A DNA stretch of 52,592 nt, from assembly GCA_003278705.1 (NCBI GenBank), contig QCDR01000002.1, forward strand, positions 1 to 52,592. Reading direction: 5' to 3'. Shown here in pieces: positions 1 to 8,070 of this stretch (its first letter is position 1; every line of letters begins with the position of its first letter). This DNA is from Prochlorococcus sp. AG-355-J23. Lineage in GTDB: Bacteria; Cyanobacteriota; Cyanobacteriia; PCC-6307; Cyanobiaceae. Below the pieces are notes generated by a model that was not told the origin of the DNA, did no database searches, and saw only the letters and a list, made by a program, of their open reading frames with translations. The position numbers and the translations under genes are program-made.

Positions 1-401
1 TCAAATTTAACTTCACCATCACTATTTAAAATTATCGTTTGTGGAATTAATCCGTTCCAATAATAATTAGGTTCATTTCTAAGATCAGACTTTTCTTTAT
101 CCTGTAATTCATCAGTAGTTAGAGCAATAATATCTATATTATTTCTCCATATCAAATCTAAACCGGATATTATCGGAGCCATAGCTTTACTATCCGAGCT
201 GTCGTCAAGATAAAAAAATAAAACTGCAACTCTTTTATTTTTTAATGATTCCTGAAGAGTTGTCTGGGGAGGAACTATAGCCCCATTACCTGCGTATATT
301 GGGAAAATGTTGCCATCGTAACTATCAGTATCTCTAGTGGCATTTGCTTTAAATGGGCTTAAGAAAATTAATGCTATCAGGATCCATTGAATTATTTTCA
401 T
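1..401 (-). CDS. Thioredoxin-like thylakoid PSI accumulation factor-type protein (partial)
   Basis: The C-terminal end runs off the left edge of the window; 133 residues can be read from the ATG at 401. An N-terminal hydrophobic signal or anchor segment (residues 2-20, ending near FKANA) is followed by a thioredoxin-like core: a beta strand RVAVLFFYLDDSSDSKAM, then DIIALTTDEL, then the Trp-containing YYWNGLIPQTIIL segment with the Pro that precedes the next strand in thioredoxin folds. No CxxC is seen; the usual active-site position reads LDDSSDS. The arrangement resembles the cyanobacterial thylakoid-membrane photosystem I accumulation factor family, which I recall rather than have aligned. 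A role in photosystem assembly is therefore inference. The gene is transcribed toward the window edge, just downstream of the DUF3685 gene, and may be co-transcribed with it. Confidence 0.6.
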   Translation of the reverse strand, partial: MKIIQWILIALIFLSPFKANATRDTDSYDGNIFPIYAGNGAIVPPQTTLQESLKNKRVAVLFFYLDDSSDSKAMAPIISGLDLIWRNNIDIIALTTDELQDKEKSDLRNEPNYYWNGLIPQTIILNSDGEVKF

Positions 402-415
402 TAAAGTTTAATAAC

Positions 416-2032
416 TTACTTTGAACTTGATCTTCCTAATCCTTGAAGGATTCCTTTCCCCACTAAACCGATAGCTTTACCAACGACCTTTGTAAGGAAA
501 GTTACAAAAAGATTACCGATATATTTTACAGCAACTTCTAACTGCGGTGCTACGGCATCTCTTATCTCAACTAACAATGTAACTTGTTTTTGTAGCCATT
601 CTAGATTTTCTAATTCTTTCTCCCTATTTTCATTTTTAAAGTAACGGGTAAATTTTTTATCGATAATATCAATATATTCTCTTTTACTCTCATACAAGTA
701 GATAGGCATATAAATATAGTCATGCCAGCGATTGTAGTTATTGATATTATTTCTAAATCTTTCAAAATTTCTTGTCGATTGTAATTCGGGATTTATAAGT
801 ACAGTTCTTAATTCAGGCCAAGAAGAACAAATATTAAAGATTTCAGAAGCTAATAAATTACAGTTCCTTATTGTCCAGTTTGAAATAATATTTTCAAGGA
901 TCAAAAACGATTCTGTTTCATATAGAGGGAGTAATTTCCCATCATAGTCAAGAGCTTCATTTTTAATAATTGGCTCAATAAACATAATTGATTCATGTGA
1001 TTCCCTATCTATCTCTTCGCAACTTACCTCACTATAAATAAAATCATTTATTGAAATAGATTCGCCTCCTTTTTTTAATCGAAAATAACTGTCTGTGATA
1101 TTTGAAATTGTATTAACTTTAAGTTCTTTTATAAGAGAATTTAAATCATCTTTAAAATCTTTCACCTTATAGTTTTCCTTAATATTTTTGACTAAATTAT
1201 CTAACTCATCTAACATTTTGCAAATTAGTCGCGAAATGAATTCTTTCTTTATTCCAGAGAGAATTATTGATGAATTATTAAATTCAACCTGTAAGTTAGT
1301 TGAGCTATACCTTTCTTTTAGTCTATCTAAAATCAAATTCCATATTTCTGCGGTGTTTTTATCTTTAATGAAAACAGTGTTCTTATTTTCAAGATTAATT
1401 TTATTTTCAGTGTAAACTGCCTCTGTATAAAGTTCTAGTGAATTACCCCATAAGAAAATTAGGAAAGATTTTGCAGTAATAAGTTCTCTTAATCTTCCTT
1501 TTAAAATGAATTTATAAAATTCTGGTGTTGAATCAGAGTTGACATATTTGAATATGTAGTTAATTTCAGAATCTATTTGTTTAAGACCTGATGTTAGAAT
1601 TTTTTGACTAAAAGAGAGAGGCTTATTCTTGTTTAATTGAACTCGGGAATTATTTTCAATATCAAATACCCTTCCTCCATTTAAAATGGTATCAATAGAT
1701 TCAAGAACTTTTTCTGCACTGGGATTTAAAAGAAAACCTTCAGCATTTAACGATGGGGGGGTATTTGCTTCATAAACAAGTTCGCCAGAGAAAATTATAA
1801 GAAACTTTGAATCATCATATCTTTCCCTTAATTTTAATAATTCTAACCTTATAAGATCTTCTGATTGGAAATTAAGAACATTCCATATAACTAAATCTGG
1901 AGTTTTATCACCTGTTCCATTATTAAAATTAATTTCTAAATTTTGGTCTAGTGATGTTAACTTAAGCGATAAAGATTCCGCTATTAAGCTTGGAGCAATA
2001 ATCAATATCGATTTTTTTGAAATTAATTCCAA
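416..2032 (-). CDS. DUF3685 / Ycf55-family protein
   Basis: This 538-residue cytoplasmic protein is of a kind confined to cyanobacteria and some plastids. Residues 1-125 look like a degenerate response-regulator receiver domain: alternating strands (SILIIAPS, DLVIWNV, SKFLIIFSG, EGFLLNPS) and helices, but without a clear phospho-acceptor Asp in the expected strand context. The remainder is a long helical region matching the size and character of DUF3685, ending in a Gly-rich tail (GKAIGLVGKGILQGLG) that could touch membrane. No biochemical function is established to my knowledge. It lies upstream of the thioredoxin-like gene at the window edge on the same strand (14-nt gap), so joint transcription is plausible. 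Family assignment is by recollection of the domain layout, not by a search. Confidence 0.65.
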   Translation of the reverse strand: MELISKKSILIIAPSLIAESLSLKLTSLDQNLEINFNNGTGDKTPDLVIWNVLNFQSEDLIRLELLKLRERYDDSKFLIIFSGELVYEANTPPSLNAEGFLLNPSAEKVLESIDTILNGGRVFDIENNSRVQLNKNKPLSFSQKILTSGLKQIDSEINYIFKYVNSDSTPEFYKFILKGRLRELITAKSFLIFLWGNSLELYTEAVYTENKINLENKNTVFIKDKNTAEIWNLILDRLKERYSSTNLQVEFNNSSIILSGIKKEFISRLICKMLDELDNLVKNIKENYKVKDFKDDLNSLIKELKVNTISNITDSYFRLKKGGESISINDFIYSEVSCEEIDRESHESIMFIEPIIKNEALDYDGKLLPLYETESFLILENIISNWTIRNCNLLASEIFNICSSWPELRTVLINPELQSTRNFERFRNNINNYNRWHDYIYMPIYLYESKREYIDIIDKKFTRYFKNENREKELENLEWLQKQVTLLVEIRDAVAPQLEVAVKYIGNLFVTFLTKVVGKAIGLVGKGILQGLGRSSSK

Positions 2033-2111
2033 GACTAGATTTCTTATCTCTTATACAAAATTAACTAACAATTACTGCAAACACCAGCCTTAAATCAATT
2101 TTTATACTCTT

Positions 2112-2879
2112 TTAAGCGTAGTAATTTGTGTTTAAATCAATGTCATTTAATCTCTCTGCTGACAATACATTATTCGCTTCGTTTATCGTGAATTTATTTT
2201 CATATAGAGCTTTACCTACTATTACTCCAAATAGTCCAGAGTTTTCAAATTTTACTAAGGATAATAAATCAGAAATTGAACCAACACCTCCTGAGGCTAT
2301 TACTGGAATATCTGTAATTTCAAGTATGCTTTTTATGAATTCTTCATTTGTCCCTTCTAAAGTCCCATCTGTATTTATATCTGTAACAATAAAACTAGCA
2401 ATTTTAAATGAAGAAAACTCCTTTACTAGATCTGTGGCAAAAATATCAGATTGTTCAAGCCACCCCCTTGTACTAACTTTTCCATCTTTTGCATCTATCC
2501 CAACAATTATCCTTCCAGGAAATTTATTTGATAAGTCTTTAACTAGTTCTTTATTTTCTATTGCAGAGGTTCCCATGATAACTTTCTCAATACCATAAGA
2601 AAATAATTGTTCTATCCTTTCTTGAGACCTTATACCCCCACCTATTTGAATAGGTATGTTTACTGTTTTTGCAATCTTTTTTATTGATTTATCGTTTGTT
2701 GGGGATCCAGTTTTTGCAGCATCCAAATCAACTATATGTATATATTTTGCTCCTTCGCTTTCCCAAAATTTAGCTTGCTCATGAGGCTCTTTTGTGAAGT
2801 CTTTTCTTTTATTAAAGTCGCCTTTAAAAAGCCTTACACACTTACCATTCATTAAATCAATTGCTGGTATTAGGTCCAT
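2112..2879 (-). CDS. hisA: Phosphoribosylformimino-AICAR ribotide isomerase
   Basis: This cytoplasmic TIM-barrel isomerase converts ProFAR to PRFAR in histidine biosynthesis. The 255-residue length is typical. The N terminus MDLIPAIDLMNGKCVRL carries the general-base Asp of the family; the mid-barrel VGIDAKDGKVSTRGW carries the second catalytic Asp; phosphate-binding loops IGGGIRS and ASGGVGS are both present. The ATG at 2879 fits the family N terminus. No other his genes are adjacent, as is usual in cyanobacteria where the pathway is scattered. The start faces the CSP41-like gene across a 92-nt divergent intergenic region that must hold both promoters. Confidence 0.96.
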   Translation of the reverse strand: MDLIPAIDLMNGKCVRLFKGDFNKRKDFTKEPHEQAKFWESEGAKYIHIVDLDAAKTGSPTNDKSIKKIAKTVNIPIQIGGGIRSQERIEQLFSYGIEKVIMGTSAIENKELVKDLSNKFPGRIIVGIDAKDGKVSTRGWLEQSDIFATDLVKEFSSFKIASFIVTDINTDGTLEGTNEEFIKSILEITDIPVIASGGVGSISDLLSLVKFENSGLFGVIVGKALYENKFTINEANNVLSAERLNDIDLNTNYYA

Positions 2880-2971
2880 AGAATCATCCTTTTCATTAAT
2901 TACTTATTAGTAGTACTATTCAATATGTAATTCTATTTAAGATTACTACTTCAGTTAAATATTTTTTGAAT

Positions 2972-3892
2972 ATGAAAATTCTTGTAATGGGTGGCACTAG
3001 ATTTGTTGGCAAGTCTTTGGTTGGAAAGTTATTAAGTAAAAATTATGATATTGATATTTTCACAAGAGGTAATAAAAGTAATCCTGAAAAAACAAATTTA
3101 ATTAAGGGTGATAGAAATAATTCAGAAGATATCGTCAAACTAAGAAATGAAAAGTATGATGTTGTTTTTGATATTTCAGGACGAGAGTTAGAACAAACCA
3201 AACTTCTTATAGAAAATTTAGATAACTCTTTCCAGAGATATATATATGTAAGCTCTGCAGGTGTTTATAAAGATAATTCTGAACTACCCCTATCCGAAGT
3301 TGATCCAATTGATCCAGAAAGTAGGCACAAAGGAAAGTTTGAGACAGAAAATTGGTTAAAAAAACAAAAAATTCCTTTTACAAGTTTTAGACCTACTTAT
3401 ATTTATGGACCAGGAAATTATAATAAAATTGAAAATTGGTTTTTTGAAAGGTTATTTACTAAAAAATCTATACCAATCCCTGGTGATGGTTCTTTAATTA
3501 CTCAGCTAGGCCATGTTTCGGATTTGACTGATGTAATGATTAGGTGCATAAATTTTGAAAATTCCAAAAATAATATTTACAATTGTTCAGGTGAAAAAGG
3601 AGTGACAATAAAGGGTTTAATTTATTTCTGTGCGAATGTTCTGGGATTAAACCAAAATGAGATTTCTTTAAGAACATTTGATTATCAAAAATTAGATCCT
3701 AAGTCTCGAAAGGGATTTCCAATTAGATTAAATCATTATCAGACTGATATCTCTAAAATAAAACGTGATTTAGAGTGGGCGCCAACTTTTGATTTGCTTA
3801 ATGGTCTAAAGGATAGTTTTGTGAATGATTTTAATAATAAAAAGAGTGAGGAGTTTGATGAAAATTCAGATAATATTCTTTTTAATTCTTAA
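2972..3892 (+). CDS. CSP41-like NAD-dependent epimerase/RNA-binding protein
   Basis: This is an atypical short-chain dehydrogenase of 306 residues. It has an N-terminal Rossmann glycine motif MGGTRFVGKSLV (GxxGxxG), a YVSSAGVY strand, and the KGKFETENWL signature of the cyanobacterial and plastid CSP41 group. CSP41 proteins bind and cleave stem-loop RNA and stabilise plastid transcripts; in this organism a sugar-epimerase role cannot be excluded. An in-frame TTG occurs at 2966, but the ATG at 2972 begins directly at the Rossmann strand (MKILVMGG) and is preferred. The 3' end overlaps the convergent pgsA by 27 nt, so the two messages are antisense at their ends. Confidence 0.8.
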   Translation: MKILVMGGTRFVGKSLVGKLLSKNYDIDIFTRGNKSNPEKTNLIKGDRNNSEDIVKLRNEKYDVVFDISGRELEQTKLLIENLDNSFQRYIYVSSAGVYKDNSELPLSEVDPIDPESRHKGKFETENWLKKQKIPFTSFRPTYIYGPGNYNKIENWFFERLFTKKSIPIPGDGSLITQLGHVSDLTDVMIRCINFENSKNNIYNCSGEKGVTIKGLIYFCANVLGLNQNEISLRTFDYQKLDPKSRKGFPIRLNHYQTDISKIKRDLEWAPTFDLLNGLKDSFVNDFNNKKSEEFDENSDNILFNS

Positions 3893-4405
3893 ATAGCCTA
3901 ATAAAGTCACAAAAGTCAGGATGAATCCTAACCAATAAAAAATTAAAGCCAAATTATTCAATAAGCTAATTTTTAATGGTGTAAAGAAGGTAATTACTGA
4001 AATAAAAAAGAAAAATGTTTTATATTTTCCTAACATTGATGCTGGTAAACCGTCTTTTGTAGATTTCCTTAGGCTAGAGATAATTAATTCTCTAAATAAA
4101 ATTAATGATAAAGACCAGAAGGGTATAAAATTATTTTTACAAAGGAAGGTCAAAGGAATTAAATAGAATACTTTATCGCTTAAGGGATCAAGAATCGCGC
4201 CTAATCTGGTTTTAAGATTAAATTTCCTTGCAATTAACCCGTCAAAATAATCAGTTAAACCTCCAATAATAATCAATATAAAGACATAAAAAGGTCTGTT
4301 AATTTGTAAAAAAAGTATTAATGGAAATACAAGGAAAAGGCGAGATATCGACAATAAATTGGGAATATTCAATGCCAAATTTTTAAGATTTTTTCTTAAT
4401 AACAA
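3866..4405 (-). CDS. pgsA: CDP-diacylglycerol-glycerol-3-phosphate phosphatidyltransferase
   Basis: This integral membrane enzyme makes phosphatidylglycerol phosphate, the precursor of phosphatidylglycerol, an essential thylakoid lipid. The CDP-alcohol phosphotransferase signature D-x2-DG-x2-AR-x8-G-x3-D-x3-D is complete: D52, D55, G56, A59-R60, G69, D73 and D77 (DYFDGLIARKF...GAILDPLSDK). About five hydrophobic helices cover the 179 residues, the usual length. The C-terminal 27 nt overlap the end of the convergent CSP41-like gene. A long AT-rich 184-nt gap separates the start from the next gene. Confidence 0.93.
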   Translation of the reverse strand: MLLRKNLKNLALNIPNLLSISRLFLVFPLILFLQINRPFYVFILIIIGGLTDYFDGLIARKFNLKTRLGAILDPLSDKVFYLIPLTFLCKNNFIPFWSLSLILFRELIISSLRKSTKDGLPASMLGKYKTFFFFISVITFFTPLKISLLNNLALIFYWLGFILTFVTLLGYLRIKKNII

Positions 4406-4589
4406 ATTAGTTTTTGTATATAAAAAATATATTACACTCTCAACAAGCTTAAATTTTTAGTAAAAAATTTAAATAGTTTTTGATGCTAGATTCTAAAATT
4501 TAATTTAAATCTGAATCCTAAAGATTATAAACTCAACTTTTCTTTATGAATGATGATGTTTTATATTACAAAATTATTCCTAATATCTA

Positions 4590-5201
4590 ATGCAGCCTCA
4601 TAGCCTAAAGCTATCTCCAGAATCTGATTTGATAAATTCAATTAAAGAATATTCTTCATCGAATAATTTATACGGGTATGTTTCTGGAGTGGTTGGTAAT
4701 CTTAGAAAAGTTTGTATTCAATGCCCAGGTAATCAAGAGATAAATAAATTTGAAGGAAATCTAGAGATAGTTTCTTTAAACGGACATTTTAATAAAGGAG
4801 ATGTTCATTTACATTTGAGTTTTGCAGATGAGGGATGTAATGTGTTTGGCGGGCATCTTGAGGAGGGATGTATCGTAAAAAAAGGTACTGATATATTATT
4901 ACTTTCTTTTGAACAGAAAATTATTAATATCTCAAATCATGATTTAATCACTGATGAATCACGTGTAAAAGCATATATTTTAAAGGATTGTCCTTGGTCT
5001 AAAAGAGCAATTAGGTTGCTTAATTCTTTATCTATCCCTCACGAAGTTACTCTAATAGACAATGATGAGAGCTTTCAAAAAATTATGGCTCAAAGTAGCC
5101 ATAATACTTTCCCTCAAATATTTTTGGATAATAAATTTTTTGGAGGATATGATGAACTTTCAGAACAAGCAAAATTGGATAACTTAATTTCATTTAAGTA
5201 A
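4590..5201 (+). CDS. DUF296 (PCC) domain fused to glutaredoxin
   Basis: This is a two-domain protein of 203 residues. Residues 1-125 are a PCC/DUF296 domain: the strand GYVSGVVGNL, then GDVHLHLSFAD with H73 and H75, and VFGGHLEEG with H89, the three His that bind metal in this fold. Residues 126-203 are a glutaredoxin: strand VKAYILKDCPWSKRA with active site C134-P-W-S, cis-Pro motif TFPQIF around P175, and GGYDEL for glutathione binding. CPWS lacks the second Cys, as in monothiol glutaredoxins, although the motif is not CGFS. Known family facts give DNA binding or ligand binding for PCC and thiol chemistry or FeS transfer for glutaredoxin. A redox or metal sensing role for the fusion is inference. 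Confidence 0.85.
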   Translation: MQPHSLKLSPESDLINSIKEYSSSNNLYGYVSGVVGNLRKVCIQCPGNQEINKFEGNLEIVSLNGHFNKGDVHLHLSFADEGCNVFGGHLEEGCIVKKGTDILLLSFEQKIINISNHDLITDESRVKAYILKDCPWSKRAIRLLNSLSIPHEVTLIDNDESFQKIMAQSSHNTFPQIFLDNKFFGGYDELSEQAKLDNLISFK

Positions 5202-5211
5202 TCTAAATTTT

Positions 5212-5400
5212 TTAACTATCACGATTAGTAAGCTTTTCAGCAACTAATTCTTCCTCTAACTGCTTTATTAATCTTGATACAAGACTTTGAAATTCTGGTT
5301 GACAGCCTTTAAATGCAGCTTTATGTCTTATTGGCTCATTTCTAGTTCTTAAATCAGTAAGCATTAATTGTAATGCGTCAATTTTGGGATTTATTTTCAT
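5212..5400 (-). CDS. Small conserved-type hypothetical protein (62 aa)
   Basis: The product is unrecognised. It is a soluble, charged 62-residue protein that looks mostly helical (LQLMLTDLRTRNEP... SRLIKQLEEELVAEKL), with one Cys and no signal or membrane segment. The ATG at 5400 is the only good start. It is convergent with the DUF296-glutaredoxin gene (10-nt gap) and lies 26 nt downstream of the SDR gene on the same strand, so it is probably the distal gene of that transcript. The coding character (balanced charge, normal codon pattern for the neighbourhood) argues that it is real. No function is proposed. Confidence 0.65.
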   Translation of the reverse strand: MKINPKIDALQLMLTDLRTRNEPIRHKAAFKGCQPEFQSLVSRLIKQLEEELVAEKLTNRDS

Positions 5401-5426
5401 AGTTTTAATTTATATATTTACATCTT

Positions 5427-6086
5427 TTAAATCATTTGCATAGCTTTTTTAAAAGATATCTTTTTATTATCATTTGAACTTGTAACTTCTATTAATTTAT
5501 TTATGGATTCTTTGTTTTTTAAAGAATCTATACAACATTGCGCAACTAATCTTCTTGGGATTGATCCATTAATTTGAGTATCCTCTTTTGAATAATTTAT
5601 ATTTTCTGATTTAATATCTTCATTTTCCTTTAATCCTCCAGGTCTAATAATAGTCCATTCAAAATTTGAATAGCGTAGAAAGTTTTCACCTAATTTCTTC
5701 CAAATAAGAATTAAACCAAATAAGTTTAATGGGTGAAATAATTTACCAGTACAAAGGGAACTAACTAAAATAACTCTTTTAATACCAACTCTTTTGCAAC
5801 TCTCTAATTGCCTGTATACTCCCAATGCATCAACCTTTGCAGGACCAGTTAAATCTAATGATGCTCTCGCTCCAGTCGCAATTATCAAAGCATCAATATC
5901 TTTTAAAGCTTCATCAAGTTCTCCTTTTTTGTCTAATGAAACCCTAATTGTTTCTAAACGCTGTAGTCCTGATGAGACTTTTGAATTCTTTCTGATGATT
6001 TGCCTTACTTTATATCCTTTTTTAACTGCTTCTTCGGAAATTCTATAACCTGTTTTCCCTGATGCACCAGTAATTGCTATTTTCAT
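5427..6086 (-). CDS. Atypical NAD(P)-binding SDR family oxidoreductase
   Basis: This is a Rossmann-fold protein of 219 residues of the NmrA/Ycf39/Tic62-like atypical SDR type. The dinucleotide motif is MKIAITGASGKTG (G7, G10, G13), followed by a basic strand end (VRQIIRKN) that suggests NADP preference. Later motifs are ALIIATGARAS, RVILVSSLCTG and WTIIRPGGLKE, typical of the family. The canonical YxxxK is not obvious, which also fits. The substrate is unknown. It precedes the 62-aa gene on the same strand and follows nth with a 36-nt gap, so nth, SDR and the 62-aa gene could form one transcript. Confidence 0.8.
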   Translation of the reverse strand: MKIAITGASGKTGYRISEEAVKKGYKVRQIIRKNSKVSSGLQRLETIRVSLDKKGELDEALKDIDALIIATGARASLDLTGPAKVDALGVYRQLESCKRVGIKRVILVSSLCTGKLFHPLNLFGLILIWKKLGENFLRYSNFEWTIIRPGGLKENEDIKSENINYSKEDTQINGSIPRRLVAQCCIDSLKNKESINKLIEVTSSNDNKKISFKKAMQMI

Positions 6087-6122
6087 GATTAAAAAAACTA
6101 ATTTAAATATTATATAAATTTC

Positions 6123-6776
6123 TTAAGGCTTTTTACATATAAATTTCTTTTTTCTTTTGGGATAAAGAGTGCGACATAAATAACATTTTGTTCCATCACA
6201 GCCTCTTGCTGTACAGTATTCTCTGCCATAAAAGATTATTTGCAAATGTAAGGTATTCCAATCGTTAACAGGAAATATTTTTTTTAGGTCTTTTTCTGTT
6301 TGAACTACACTATCACCATTTGATAGGCCCCATCTTTGTGCCAACCTGTGTATGTGAGTATCGACAGGGAATGAGGGTATTTTAAACACTTGAGACATTA
6401 CAACTGATGCTGTTTTATGACCTACCCCTGGAAGAGATTCAAGCTTCTCAAAAGAATCTGGGACCGTACTATTATGCTTCTCAATCAATAATTTAGATAA
6501 GTTATAGATGTTCTTTGATTTTTGATTAGATAGACCTAAAAATTTTATGTATTCGTAAATGCCATTAATACCTAGCTGCATCATCTTTTCTGGATTATCT
6601 GCAACTTTAAATAAGCTTTTTGTTAATTCATTAACTTTCTTATCTGTTGATTGAGCACTTAAAACTACGGCGATTAGAAGAGTATATGCATTTGTATGAT
6701 CAAGGGGTATTGGAGGCGATGGATATAGCTTTTTGAGTTCCTTGCATATTATTTCTGCTCTTTCAGACTTTCTCAT
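6123..6776 (-). CDS. nth: Endonuclease III (DNA glycosylase/AP lyase)
   Basis: This base-excision repair glycosylase removes oxidised pyrimidines and nicks abasic sites. It has 217 residues with the helix-hairpin-helix LPGVGHKTASVV (115-126) including catalytic K121, and the catalytic Asp in FPVDTH (D139). The C-terminal iron-sulfur region is unusual: cysteines at 188, 193, 198 and 201 (C-x4-C-x4-C-x2-C), instead of the classic C-x6-C-x2-C-x5-C; a further Cys sits at 214. Either the cluster is held by a different set of ligands or it is altered. The ATG at 6776 is reasonable. The start faces the ABC ATPase gene across a 77-nt intergenic region with a perfect palindrome. Confidence 0.93.
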   Translation of the reverse strand: MRKSERAEIICKELKKLYPSPPIPLDHTNAYTLLIAVVLSAQSTDKKVNELTKSLFKVADNPEKMMQLGINGIYEYIKFLGLSNQKSKNIYNLSKLLIEKHNSTVPDSFEKLESLPGVGHKTASVVMSQVFKIPSFPVDTHIHRLAQRWGLSNGDSVVQTEKDLKKIFPVNDWNTLHLQIIFYGREYCTARGCDGTKCYLCRTLYPKRKKKFICKKP

Positions 6777-6796
6777 TAAATTTGAAAATTAAATGG

Positions 6797-6812
6797 TGTA
6801 TAAAATTATACA
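6797..6812. promoter_or_regulatory. Palindrome containing a perfect GTAN8TAC (NtcA-type) site
   Basis: TGTATAAAATTATACA is a perfect inverted repeat with 7-bp arms and an AA centre. Its inner 14 bases (6798-6811) match the NtcA consensus GTA-N8-TAC exactly. It lies 42 bp before the TTG start of the ABC ATPase gene and 21 bp before the divergent nth start. A TATTTT (TAN3T) at 6831-6836 could be the -10 element for the ABC gene, with a 19-bp gap that is slightly short of the usual 22. The match is direct; NtcA control is inference. Confidence 0.45.
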
Positions 6813-6853
6813 TGAGATATTTTAGGTGAATATTTTCTGCTAACTTAATATAT

Positions 6854-7930
6854 TTGAATAAGAGGAACTTAGTGAATAATGATGCGTTAATAATTGATGA
6901 TTTGCATCATAAATATGATAAGCGAGAATGTTCAAATTGGATATTAAACGAAATTAACCTGAAAATTGAAAATGGTGAATTGTTAGGGTTGCTTGGTCCT
7001 TCTGGTTGCGGTAAAACTACTCTTTTAAGATTAATCGCGGGGTTTGAATATCCCTCTAAAGGGAGGATTTCTCTAAATGATAAGGTAATTTCAAGTAGGA
7101 AAAAATTTCTTAGTCCTGAGAAAAGAAATATTGGTATGGTTTTTCAAGACTATGCACTTTTCCCTCACTTAAATGTTTTAGAAAATGTAATTTTTGGTTT
7201 GAAAAACAAAAAAGACAGATCTAGAGTTGATTATTTATTGAATGTTGTTGATCTTGATAGTTTTGTTGAAAGGTACCCTCATGAACTGTCTGGAGGCCAA
7301 AAACAAAGACTCGCAATTGCGAGAGCTCTTGCTCCAGGTACAAATTTTATTTTATTAGATGAACCTTTTTGTAGTCTTGATATGCATGTCAAACTAAAAT
7401 TAAGAAGTGAACTCCCTAATATCCTAAAAGGTTGTAATGCAAGCGGATTGATGGTTACTCATGATCCGGAAGAAGCGATGTCAATTTGCGATAAGGTCGC
7501 CGTTATGAATGATGGAAAAATACATCAAATTGATACGCCAATTAACCTTCTAAATAATCCCAAAACCATATTTGTTAGTAGTTTTATTTTGGGAAATAAT
7601 ATTATTAATCTCAAAAAAAATGGTAATTCATATATTTCTTGTTTAGGTGAAATAAATTGTTCAGAGTATTTGAAAAATACAGGTATCAAAAGTATGTCAA
7701 TTTCGCCTAAATTTATTTCAATTAAAAGATCAGAATCTGGTGATGCGATTGTTATATCTAAAGAATTTCTTGGAGAATTTCTTATATATAAAGTATCTAT
7801 TAATGGAAACATATTAAGGGTTAGAACTGATATTAATAATCTCCTTAATAATGGCGATAAATGTTCTATTTCTATTAATAAAAATAGTTATTATTTTTTA
7901 TATCCTGGAGCATATAAGGAATATATATAG
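6854..7930 (+). CDS. futC: ABC transporter ATP-binding protein, Fut/Fbp iron(III) type
   Basis: This cytoplasmic ATPase belongs to a binding-protein-dependent importer, most like FutC/FbpC of ferric iron systems. Walker A is GPSGCGKT (48-55), the Q-loop lies in VFQDYALFPHL, the signature LSGGQ is at 145-149, Walker B is ILLDEP (166-171), the H-loop is VTHDPEEA, and a regulatory C-terminal domain of about 120 residues follows (358 in all). No permease or binding protein is adjacent, as is common for split iron transporters in marine cyanobacteria. The start is TTG at 6854; a GTG at 6872 is a plausible alternative. The iron assignment rests on subfamily features and on the ferritin and Fur-box neighbours; sulfate, molybdate or polyamine ATPases are the alternatives. 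Confidence 0.75.
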   Translation: MNKRNLVNNDALIIDDLHHKYDKRECSNWILNEINLKIENGELLGLLGPSGCGKTTLLRLIAGFEYPSKGRISLNDKVISSRKKFLSPEKRNIGMVFQDYALFPHLNVLENVIFGLKNKKDRSRVDYLLNVVDLDSFVERYPHELSGGQKQRLAIARALAPGTNFILLDEPFCSLDMHVKLKLRSELPNILKGCNASGLMVTHDPEEAMSICDKVAVMNDGKIHQIDTPINLLNNPKTIFVSSFILGNNIINLKKNGNSYISCLGEINCSEYLKNTGIKSMSISPKFISIKRSESGDAIVISKEFLGEFLIYKVSINGNILRVRTDINNLLNNGDKCSISINKNSYYFLYPGAYKEYI

Positions 7931-7937
7931 ACTTTTT

Positions 7938-8060
7938 TTATAGGCAATTACACTTGCCTCCTTTCCAATTAGAGCATTTTTTCTTTTTACATTTCTTTTT
8001 TTTACTGTTATATATTTTATTAGTTAATATCAGTTCAGAAAATCTGCACTGTAAATTCAT
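7938..8060 (-). CDS. Possible Cys/Lys-rich 40-aa peptide
   Basis: A 40-codon frame runs from the ATG at 8060 to the TAA at 7938. The C-terminal half is KKKKCKKKKCSNWKGGKCNC-L, giving four Cys in 15 residues plus one at residue 5. It fills most of the 243-nt gap between the ABC ATPase and ferritin and reads antisense to both. A Fur-like site lies just upstream of its ATG (8071-8089). Lysine runs are easy to get by chance in this AT-rich DNA, but four clustered Cys codons are not. A metal-binding role is only a guess. It could be non-coding. Confidence 0.4.
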   Translation of the reverse strand: MNLQCRFSELILTNKIYNSKKKKCKKKKCSNWKGGKCNCL

Positions 8061-8070
8061 TTATAGTATT

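Noticed and set aside
2128..2598. 156-codon frame antisense to hisA
   Set aside because: Lies wholly inside hisA, with no membrane, signal or family pattern; a shadow of the real frame.
4440..4480. AT hairpin (AAATTTTT-AGT-AAAAAATTT) upstream of the DUF296-glutaredoxin gene
   Set aside because: Composed only of A and T apart from one G; such pairings are frequent by chance here and unstable.
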